This document shows positions 15,901 through 22,434 of a DNA stretch of 38,882 bases, in pieces (position 1 is the first letter of the stretch; each line of letters starts with the position of its first letter). Source of the DNA: JAFLUQ01 sp964537995 (lineage in GTDB: Bacteria > Bacillota > Clostridia > UMGS1883); NCBI GenBank assembly GCA_964537995.1, contig CAZICW010000011.1, positions 1-38,882 on the forward strand, given 5' to 3'. The notes below the pieces were generated by a model that made no database searches, was not told the origin of the DNA, and worked only from the letters and a program-made list of their open reading frames with translations. The translations under genes and the position numbers were made by a program.

Positions 15901-17409
15901 ATGAATCCGAAGCTCAAGGAAAAATCATTGGAGGCAATGTCGGCCGTCCTTCCCATAACGGGAATTGTATTGGCGCTCAGCATAATATTGGTTCCGATGG
16001 ATCTCGGAACCTTTGTAATGTTTTTGGCGGGCGCGTTTATGCTTGTAATCGGGATGGGATTTTTCCAGCTCGGTTCGGAAATGGCAATGACTCCGCTCGG
16101 CGAAGGCATAGGAATCCGGCTTTCAAAATCGCGTCACGCTTCGCTGACGCTGCTTACGGGCTTCCTAATGGGAGCAATAATCACAATGGCGGAGCCTGAT
16201 TTGCTCGTTCTCGCGGAGCAGGTTCCTTCCGTTCCGAACACAGTCCTGATTTTTACGGTCGCCGCCGGAGTGGGGCTTTTCCTCGCTACGGCAATATTAA
16301 GAATATTGTTTAAAATCGACCTTTCGGTCATGCTCATAATTTCCTATCTTCTTCTCTTTGCGCTTTCGCTGTTCGTACCCAAGGACTTTCTCGCTGTTGC
16401 GTTCGATTCCGGCGGAGTTACGACAGGGCCGATAACCGTACCGTTCATAATGGCGATGGGCATCGGTCTGGCGTCTCTGAGAAGCGACAAGAACACTTCA
16501 AACGACAGCTTCGGTCTTGTTGCGCTTTCCGGCGTCGGCCCGATAATTGCGGTCATGCTTCTCGGCTGCTTTTTTGAGCCTACGCAAGCATCATATTCCG
16601 TTGCCGAGGTGGCAAACGTCAGCACTACCAGAGATGCGGCGGCTGAATTTCTTTCGCAGCTTCCCAAATATTCCAAGGAGGTTTTTTCGTCAATCATTCC
16701 AATTGCGGTCATGTTTGCGTTGTTTCAGGCAATAAGCCGCAGATACCACAGCAAACAGCTCGGCCGCATAGGCGTGGGCTTTTGCTATACCTTCATCGGG
16801 CTTGTGCTTTTCCTCTGCGGAGTGAATGTCGGCTTTGCGCCGATCGGCTCACTGCTCGGAAGCGGACTTGCGTCGTCAAGTCTGAAATGGCTGCTTATCC
16901 CGATAGGAATGCTTATAGGCTACTACATAGTAAAGGCGGAGCCCGCCATACAGGTGCTGAACCGTCAGGTTCAAAGCGTTACAAACGGCGCCGTTTCCGA
17001 AAAATCCATGAATCGCTGTATGCAGATAGGCGTTTCGGTCAGCGTCGGAATTTCAATGCTGCGCGTTCTTACGGGAATCCCGCTGTATCCGATACTGATT
17101 GCCGGATACGCGGTCGCGCTGATATTGTCAAGGATTGTGCCGAAAATATTCGTCGGCATAGCGTTTGACTCGGGCGGAGTTTCCAGCGGCCCCATGACAA
17201 CGACCTTTTTGCTGCCGTTAAGCATGGGCGCGTGTACGGCTCTCGGCGGCAATATTATGACGGACGCCTTCGGCGTGGTCGCGCTGGTCGCGCTTACGCC
17301 TCTGATTGCGATTCAGATTATGGGACTCAGCTATAAAATCAAGCTCGGCAAGCTTGAAAGCGCTGCCGTAGGAGCCGCCGATTACGACGACGACATTGTG
17401 GAATTTTAG
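15901..17409 (+). CDS. DUF1538-family membrane transporter with two repeat halves
   Basis: Polytopic inner-membrane protein of 502 residues, about 12-14 helices, of unknown substrate. It is clearly a tandem duplication: AFDSGG occurs at 167-172 (context GGVTTGPITV) and again at 421-426 (context GGVSSGPMTT), each followed after about 30 residues by a DxFG(L/V)VAL segment. Each half also has a membrane-embedded AEPD/AEPA motif (EPDLLVL near 99; KAEPAIQVL near 350). Such motif pairs are typical of substrate-binding re-entrant segments. Start at 15901 is supported by GAGGTG; the upstream ATG at 15871 lies at the predicted transcription start. The partner PII gene follows after 11 nt, hinting at an ion or nitrogen-compound transporter gated by PII (inference). 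Confidence 0.85.
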   Translation: MNPKLKEKSLEAMSAVLPITGIVLALSIILVPMDLGTFVMFLAGAFMLVIGMGFFQLGSEMAMTPLGEGIGIRLSKSRHASLTLLTGFLMGAIITMAEPDLLVLAEQVPSVPNTVLIFTVAAGVGLFLATAILRILFKIDLSVMLIISYLLLFALSLFVPKDFLAVAFDSGGVTTGPITVPFIMAMGIGLASLRSDKNTSNDSFGLVALSGVGPIIAVMLLGCFFEPTQASYSVAEVANVSTTRDAAAEFLSQLPKYSKEVFSSIIPIAVMFALFQAISRRYHSKQLGRIGVGFCYTFIGLVLFLCGVNVGFAPIGSLLGSGLASSSLKWLLIPIGMLIGYYIVKAEPAIQVLNRQVQSVTNGAVSEKSMNRCMQIGVSVSVGISMLRVLTGIPLYPILIAGYAVALILSRIVPKIFVGIAFDSGGVSSGPMTTTFLLPLSMGACTALGGNIMTDAFGVVALVALTPLIAIQIMGLSYKIKLGKLESAAVGAADYDDDIVEF

Positions 17410-17420
17410 GAGGTTCGTTT

Positions 17421-18122
17421 ATGGGAACAGAAAAAAACAAGCCCTCGTTCAGAGTGCTTATGCTTATAACCTCTCCCAAAGGAGCAGAGCAGGCTGCGGC
17501 GCTGTTCAGTCGGGCGCGCGCGGCGCATATTTACCGCTTCCATGCCAAGGGTACGGCGTCAAGCGAAATAATGGAAATGCTGGGAATGGGCAATATCGAC
17601 AAGGCTGTTTTTTTGACAATAATGCCGCGCGGCTTTGCGGATATAATGCTTAAAAGGCTTAACAAGGAGCTGCGCTTGGGTTCTCCGAAAAACGGAATCG
17701 CGTTCACGGCTCCGGTGCCGGACGGCAGCCGTATGCTGCTGAAAATCAAGGAGCGGCTCGACAGTCTTTATCCGGACAGCCGGCCGCAGGAAAGCGAGGA
17801 ATCAAAAATGAACGGTGAGGACAAATATTCAATGATTGTGGCAATTGTGAATCAAGGCTTCAGCGAGGACGTCATGGACGCGGCGCGTCCCGCGGGCGCG
17901 TCGGGCGGAACGGTCATCGCAAGCCGGAGAATTATCGACGAGGAAGCCACGAGCTTTTGGGGCATCAACCTTCAAGAGGAAAAGGAGCTTGTAATTATCC
18001 TTTCCGAGGTTGAAGCGAAATTCAATATTATGCGCGCAATCGGTGAAAAATGCGGTCTGAAAAGCGAAGCGCAGGGCTTTGTTTTCTCCGTTCCCATTGA
18101 TAACGTCTACGGGCTTTATTGA
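17421..18122 (+). CDS. tandem PII-like (GlnB-type) regulatory protein
   Basis: Predicted cytosolic sensor of 233 residues with two fused PII-like domains, about 1-110 and about 128-233, joined by an acidic linker rich in Glu and Ser. The second half is the more canonical: IVNQGFSEDVMDAARPAGASGG near 130-155, then KELVIILSE and a C-terminal SVPIDNVYGLY. The first half is more diverged. The usual uridylylated T-loop tyrosine is not recognisable. PII proteins bind ATP/ADP and often 2-oxoglutarate and control transporters by direct contact; the AGGAGG site overlaps the transporter stop, so the two are co-translated. A DUF1538-PII pairing occurs in other Clostridia as I recall. Ligand and target are unproven. 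Confidence 0.83.
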   Translation: MGTEKNKPSFRVLMLITSPKGAEQAAALFSRARAAHIYRFHAKGTASSEIMEMLGMGNIDKAVFLTIMPRGFADIMLKRLNKELRLGSPKNGIAFTAPVPDGSRMLLKIKERLDSLYPDSRPQESEESKMNGEDKYSMIVAIVNQGFSEDVMDAARPAGASGGTVIASRRIIDEEATSFWGINLQEEKELVIILSEVEAKFNIMRAIGEKCGLKSEAQGFVFSVPIDNVYGLY

Positions 18123-18123
18123 T

Positions 18124-18900
18124 TTACAGCTCAAATTTTTCAATTGTACGTCTGAGAGCTTCATTAAAATACAAAAAATCATGCTTTGCGTCCCATGTAT
18201 CGAATTCAAAGGCTATTCCGAGCCTTTCCAGCTCCGCGCACAACGCCGCATGATCGTCGTAAAAGCAGTCCCTTGTACCGCACGTCAGATACAGCTTCGG
18301 GCGCAGAGGGCTGTTTTTCGCGCGGCGTATAAGCTCAAAAATATCATTTTCCGGACGGTATTCCAAATCGGAACCAAAGGCGCAATAAAAATCGGCTTCA
18401 ATTTGTTCGCCGAAATTATCCTTCAAATTCCGCGCAACGCCTCTCTCTCGCGCTTCGGCAAGCCAGTCCTTGAGGGCAAGACAGCCCGACGAAAACGCGG
18501 CGCACATACCGTAACGCTCCGGCTTTAGGAACGCGCAGCGCAGCGCGCCGTAGCCGCCCATCGAACCGCCGACTATGGCGGTATTTTCGCGTTCGGAAAA
18601 AATATTGAATATATTTTCGCATATATGCGGAAGCTCTTCCGTTATATATGTAAAATATTTGAATCCAAGCTTCATATCCGTATAGAAGCTGCGTCCCGCT
18701 TCAGGCATTATATAAACCGAATTTCCGGAATTTGCATAAATTGGAAGCAGCGAATAATCCAGCCATGTACGGCTGTTTCCGCTCATTCCGTGCAAAAGAT
18801 ACACTGCCTTATAGCCGTCACGAAGCTTGTTTGGCGTTACCACAGTCAGTCCGGTATCAATTCCGAGCGTTTTTGAATATACCGTTCCGCTCAGCCGCAT
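18124..18900 (-). CDS. alpha/beta-hydrolase esterase (esterase D/FrmB-like)
   Basis: Cytosolic serine esterase of 258 residues; no signal peptide. The nucleophile elbow is GGSMGG with Ser113, with Asp211 (GTRDCF) and His240 (AKHDF) completing a plausible triad, and the oxyanion region is LLHGMSG (35-41). It resembles tributyrin esterases and S-formylglutathione hydrolases acting on short acyl esters; substrate unknown. It begins 4 nt after the Gx transporter stop and is the last gene of its operon. Its stop codon lies one base from the stop codon of the convergent PII gene, with no terminator between them. Confidence 0.88.
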   Translation of the reverse strand: MRLSGTVYSKTLGIDTGLTVVTPNKLRDGYKAVYLLHGMSGNSRTWLDYSLLPIYANSGNSVYIMPEAGRSFYTDMKLGFKYFTYITEELPHICENIFNIFSERENTAIVGGSMGGYGALRCAFLKPERYGMCAAFSSGCLALKDWLAEARERGVARNLKDNFGEQIEADFYCAFGSDLEYRPENDIFELIRRAKNSPLRPKLYLTCGTRDCFYDDHAALCAELERLGIAFEFDTWDAKHDFLYFNEALRRTIEKFEL

Positions 18901-18904
18901 TCTA

Positions 18905-19417
18905 TCATCTCCCGAAAAATTTATCCTTGATTCCGCTTGTACGCTTTATTACAAGCATTGCGCAGGCGCCCGTAAACGCGCCCGTAATCACTCCCGACAC
19001 AATCAGCGGAGGCAGATATACCGCGAGGCGCCAAGTTGACATAATTAAAATCGCCGCAATAACCTGCCCAACATTGTGGGCAATTGCGCCGAAAACGCTC
19101 ACAACCCAAAGCCTGTCATCGTCGAAGCGTTTTATTATCAAAGCCATGACCGCAAAGCAGAGCAGTCCTCCCGACAAGCTGTAAAGGAAGCTCACCATCC
19201 GCCCCGAAAATATGCTTCCGAGAAGAATACGCATAATCAAAATGGCGAACGCTTCCCTTCTTCCCAGCCATACCAAGGCGAGAAGCGTTACTATGTTCGC
19301 CAGTCCGAGCTTTATTCCGGGGATCGGCACGAGGGCGGGGATTTGAAGCTCAATTGTAAAAATCGTCAGCGCGACCGCCAACAGCGCCGCCATAAGCGCC
19401 AGCCTTTTAACCTTCAT
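18905..19417 (-). CDS. Gx transporter family membrane protein
   Basis: Integral membrane protein of 170 residues with about five hydrophobic helices, of the family annotated as Gx transporter or heptaprenyl diphosphate synthase component I; actual substrate uncertain. Conserved-looking features are PIPGIKLGLANIVTLLAL near 33-50 and an internal GAIAHNVGQ. The start at 19417 has GGAGGAAAC upstream and lies one base after the stop of the NusG domain II gene. These two families are frequent partners in Firmicutes, often beside quinone or flavin redox genes, none of which are seen here. Confidence 0.85.
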   Translation of the reverse strand: MKVKRLALMAALLAVALTIFTIELQIPALVPIPGIKLGLANIVTLLALVWLGRREAFAILIMRILLGSIFSGRMVSFLYSLSGGLLCFAVMALIIKRFDDDRLWVVSVFGAIAHNVGQVIAAILIMSTWRLAVYLPPLIVSGVITGAFTGACAMLVIKRTSGIKDKFFGR

Positions 19418-19418
19418 T

Positions 19419-19796
19419 TCAGTTTCCTCCCACAACGGCGTCAATGCCGTTGTCCGCGCCGACAAGCGTTATCATAAGCCGATGCGGAAGGCAGACTATG
19501 GGCGCGCCGCCGCTGCTTATATAGCCCTGATTTACGCAGTCCCCGCCGCGGCAGTCGGCGTCAATCACGGCTATTCTTCCCTTTTCCACACGAATCCGAT
19601 TGTAGCCGCCGTCAGAGCTTACGGTAAATTCGTAAGGCTCTCTCACGCTTGAAAGGTCAATCGTCCTTACAACCTCATTCCCAAGCGTTATCCGCGCCGT
19701 AACATCCCCTGCCGTGCCGCGGGAAAGGAAACCCCACGCCGCCGCGCAGACGGCGCACAGCAGAACAAATATTATAATCCATTTTAAGTTTTTCAT
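19419..19796 (-). CDS. NusG domain II-containing membrane-anchored protein
   Basis: Small protein of 125 residues with an N-terminal transmembrane anchor (about 6-22) and one extracytoplasmic NusG domain II (about 30-120). Characteristic cysteines are in DCRGGDCVNQG (Cys82, Cys87) and PIVCLPHRL (Cys102 with His105). Despite its name it has no transcription domain. It is cotranscribed with the Gx transporter, the common pairing; the role is unknown, with a redox or lipid function proposed by context in general. Confidence 0.87.
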   Translation of the reverse strand: MKNLKWIIIFVLLCAVCAAAWGFLSRGTAGDVTARITLGNEVVRTIDLSSVREPYEFTVSSDGGYNRIRVEKGRIAVIDADCRGGDCVNQGYISSGGAPIVCLPHRLMITLVGADNGIDAVVGGN

Positions 19797-19811
19797 AATA
19801 AATGCCGCCCG

Positions 19812-20483
19812 TCAATCCGCCAGCTTAAGCGGAGTAAAATCAAGGAAATCGGCTGAAACGAGATGGCAATTCCGCGCCTGCGGACGGTAGCTTTTCGCCG
19901 CCGCGCCGTGCAGATGACCAAACACACACATATACGCGCGGTAGCCGCTGAGGAGATTGATAAATTCGTCGTCGGGCGGATAATGCAAGGCGGCGATAAT
20001 CGGCTTGCCGAGCTTCTCCCCCTCCTTCAGCGCCATCTCCAGTCTAAGCAGCTCGCGCTTGTATATCACCATGTCGCTTTCAACGAAATCCTTGTCGGAC
20101 GGACTTATCCAGCCTCGCGACGCGCATACCGCGTAAGCTCCGCAGTCAAAGGCGTTATTCTGTAAAAAATAGACGTTATCTATGCCAAGCTCCGCCATAA
20201 AAGCGGAAAATTTGCTCTTTCCGCTCCACCAGAAATCATGATTGCCCTTACTCATCAGCTTTATGCCCGGCAGCCGTTTCAGAAATTCAAAATCCTTGCG
20301 GCTGTCCTCCATACGCATCGCCCATGAAAAATCGCCGTTCATGATTATATAGTCGCTGTCGGTCAGCTTTTGCATATTTTTTTCGATTTTCTCAACATAG
20401 CCCTGCCAATTTCCCCCGAAAACGTCCATCGGCTTGTAAACACCGAGAGGGAGATGCCAGTCGCTCATAGCATATATTGCCAT
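19812..20483 (-). CDS. calcineurin-like metallophosphoesterase
   Basis: Predicted two-metal phosphoesterase of 223 residues. The five blocks are present: SDWH (Asp8, His10), MNGDFSW, KGNHDFWW, LHYPP and FGHLHG. The start at 20483 is preferred because GAGG lies just upstream; an alternative GTG at 20495 overlaps that site. It leads the operon with NusG domain II, Gx transporter and esterase. Substrate not predictable. The gap to the divergent DUF1540 gene is about 90 nt, in which no clear promoter for this operon is visible. Confidence 0.88.
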   Translation of the reverse strand: MAIYAMSDWHLPLGVYKPMDVFGGNWQGYVEKIEKNMQKLTDSDYIIMNGDFSWAMRMEDSRKDFEFLKRLPGIKLMSKGNHDFWWSGKSKFSAFMAELGIDNVYFLQNNAFDCGAYAVCASRGWISPSDKDFVESDMVIYKRELLRLEMALKEGEKLGKPIIAALHYPPDDEFINLLSGYRAYMCVFGHLHGAAAKSYRPQARNCHLVSADFLDFTPLKLAD

Positions 20484-20531
20484 ATTTTTCCTCACATATG
20501 TTTTAAAGTATCGGCGAACAATAAGTTATGC

Positions 20532-20549
20532 AGTGAAAAGCAATTCACT
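20532..20549. repeat. inverted repeat upstream of the DUF1540 gene
   Basis: AGTGAA (20532-20537), 6-nt spacer, TTCACT (20544-20549). It lies about 10 nt before the ribosome site in a divergent intergenic region, so it could be an operator or a small RNA hairpin. Six-base arms are short enough for chance. Confidence 0.4.
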
Positions 20550-20572
20550 AAAATTTGAAAGGATGTATATCA

Positions 20573-20761
20573 ATGAGCAACGCTTACAAAACAGACAGAC
20601 CCATCGAAGGAATAAGCTGCGAGGTCGCAGCCTGTAACTTCCACACCCCCGACAACAAATGCACCGCCGACAGTATCAAGGTAGGCTCGAAGAACAGCGA
20701 AAGCAAGCAGGAAACCGATTGCGAAACCTTCAGCCTGAAATCGGGCTGCGGCTGCAAGTAA
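20573..20761 (+). CDS. DUF1540 small cysteine-rich protein
   Basis: Protein of 62 residues with six cysteines (16, 21, 30, 50, 59, 61). The C-x4-C-x8-C ... C spacing with ISCEV, CTADSIKVG and TDCETF is the DUF1540 pattern, presumed to bind a metal. The C-terminal GCGCK tail adds two more cysteines. The chosen ATG has GAAAGG ten nt upstream; an in-frame start at 20555 is inferior. It is monocistronic, with a strong terminator. Function unknown; small metal-binding domains of this type are common in spore-forming Firmicutes. Confidence 0.88.
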   Translation: MSNAYKTDRPIEGISCEVAACNFHTPDNKCTADSIKVGSKNSESKQETDCETFSLKSGCGCK

Positions 20762-20779
20762 AGGTATTTTTTTCAATTT

Positions 20780-20817
20780 ATCAAAAGTCAGGCTCGCTCC
20801 CTGACTTTTGATGTTTT
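20780..20817 (+). terminator. intrinsic terminator of the DUF1540 gene
   Basis: ATCAAAAGTCAGG (20780-20792) and CCTGACTTTTGAT (20800-20812) form a perfect 13-bp stem with a 7-nt loop, followed by GTTTTT. It may also catch the converging thrC transcript, though the minus-strand U-run is weak. The remaining 20818-20917 holds GC-rich sequence without a recognisable element. Confidence 0.9.
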
Positions 20818-20917
20818 TACCTAAGACGCGGCGCGTTGGCGCACCGTTTCGGTCTGCCGCCAAAGCGCGGGTACTTATCCGCGGTTCGGCGGAGCTTGCT
20901 TGCGGCTCGGTGCTTTA

Positions 20918-22414
20918 TCAGCTCAAAAATTCGTTTACTACGCCCTTCATCGTTGTCTTATTGCATACCGTTTCAAAACGAAGCTCTTTTTCCTCAAGCT
21001 CGGCAAGACTCTTTGGAGTCTGAAGCCCGAACCTTTCGCCGAGGAGACGCAGCAGCTCAAACTCGTCCCTGTCGTCAACCTCACCGCTGCCGAGAATTGC
21101 GGTCAGAACGTCGCTGTTGAACTTGAACGGGCTGGCGGTTGACGCAATTACGGTCTTTGTCTCGTCGCCCGCGGCGGCGACATATTCTTCGTGAACCGCA
21201 ACCGCCACAGCGGTATGCGGATCAATCACATAGCCGAATTTTTCCTGAATTTCCTTTATTGTTTTCATGCATTTTTCGTCGTCGGCATAGCCGGCATAAA
21301 AATCCTTCTCCACCGCGGAGCGTATTTTTTCGGATACCGTATATTTTCCCGTTTCCTTCAGACTGTTCATATAGCCCTTTATTTCCTCGGTGTTTTTGTC
21401 GGAAAGCAAATAAAGCAGCCGTTCAAGGTTTGAGGAAATGAGAATGTCCATGGACGGAGAAATTGTTGTGAAAAATTCACGGTTTTTGTCGTAGGTACCG
21501 GTTCTTATAAAATCCGTAAGCACATTGTTGGCGTTGGACGCGCAGATGAGCTTTTTAACGGGAAGTCCCATATTTTTTGCGATGTACGCGGCAAGAATAT
21601 TTCCGAAATTTCCCGTCGGCACGCAGATGTTTATTTCCTCTCCGGCGGTTATTTCCTCCGCCTTGAGCATATCGCAGTAGGCTGAAAAATAGTATACAAT
21701 CTGCGGAGCAAGCCTCCCCCAGTTAATGGAATTTGCGCTTGAAAGAGCCTTTCCGCGTTCGGAAAGCTCCTCGGCGTAGGCTTCGTCCGTAAAAATCTCT
21801 TTTACGCCCGTCTGAGCGTCGTCAAAATTTCCGTTCACCGCGCTTACAAACACGTTTTCGCCGTCCTGCGTACACATTTGAAGCCGCTGAATACTGCTCA
21901 CTCCCTTGTCGGGGAAAAATACGATGATTTTTGTGCCGTCAACATCCTTGAAGCCCTCCAGAGCCGCCTTTCCGGTGTCGCCGCTCGTAGCGACGAGAAT
22001 TACGATTTCCTTGTTCATACCCGTTTTTTTGACCGAAGCGGTGAGCAGATGAGGCAGAATTTGCAGCGCCATATCCTTAAAAGCGCACGTTGGCCCGTGC
22101 CAAAGCTCCAGAATGTAACGGCTGCGATCCAGCTTATATACGGGAGCGATCGTTTCCGTCCCGAATTTTTCCCTTGTATAAGCCTTGCTTACGCAGTCGT
22201 CTATTTCCGCCGCCTTGAAATCGCTGAGGAAGTATCCGAGTATCTTTTTTGCCCTGTCGTTGTAGCTCATATCCACCATTTCCGTTACGGCGTCAAGCGA
22301 GAGCTGAGGGAAAGCCTCGGGGACGAAAAGCCCGCCGTCTGCGCTAAGACCCTTAACGATTGCCTCGGCAGAGGTCACGCATACATTCGGATCACGGGTG
22401 CTGCTGTATTTCAT
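20918..22414 (-). CDS. thrC: threonine synthase
   Basis: PLP enzyme converting O-phosphohomoserine to threonine. The 498-residue long form carries the Schiff-base lysine at Lys113 in WHGPTCAFKDMALQ, and later ATSGDTGKAALEGF for phosphate binding. The start is the ATG at 22414, with AAAGG about 11 nt upstream; a TTG three codons earlier is too close to that site. Last gene of the obg operon, starting 20 nt after leuS. No other threonine-pathway gene (hom, thrB) is in the window. Confidence 0.95.
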   Translation of the reverse strand: MKYSSTRDPNVCVTSAEAIVKGLSADGGLFVPEAFPQLSLDAVTEMVDMSYNDRAKKILGYFLSDFKAAEIDDCVSKAYTREKFGTETIAPVYKLDRSRYILELWHGPTCAFKDMALQILPHLLTASVKKTGMNKEIVILVATSGDTGKAALEGFKDVDGTKIIVFFPDKGVSSIQRLQMCTQDGENVFVSAVNGNFDDAQTGVKEIFTDEAYAEELSERGKALSSANSINWGRLAPQIVYYFSAYCDMLKAEEITAGEEINICVPTGNFGNILAAYIAKNMGLPVKKLICASNANNVLTDFIRTGTYDKNREFFTTISPSMDILISSNLERLLYLLSDKNTEEIKGYMNSLKETGKYTVSEKIRSAVEKDFYAGYADDEKCMKTIKEIQEKFGYVIDPHTAVAVAVHEEYVAAAGDETKTVIASTASPFKFNSDVLTAILGSGEVDDRDEFELLRLLGERFGLQTPKSLAELEEKELRFETVCNKTTMKGVVNEFLS

Positions 22415-22434
22415 ATCAATCAAGACCTTTCATT

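Noticed and set aside
10873..20890. TCCGCGGTTCG occurs at about 10874 and again at about 20878
   Set aside because: Only 11 bases are shared, flanks differ in order and sequence, and the GC-rich setting makes a chance match plausible; not called a repeat family.
20818..20917. GC-rich 100-nt stretch after the DUF1540 terminator, examined for a small gene or thrC terminator
   Set aside because: No ORF with a ribosome site and no hairpin with a U-run on the minus strand was found.
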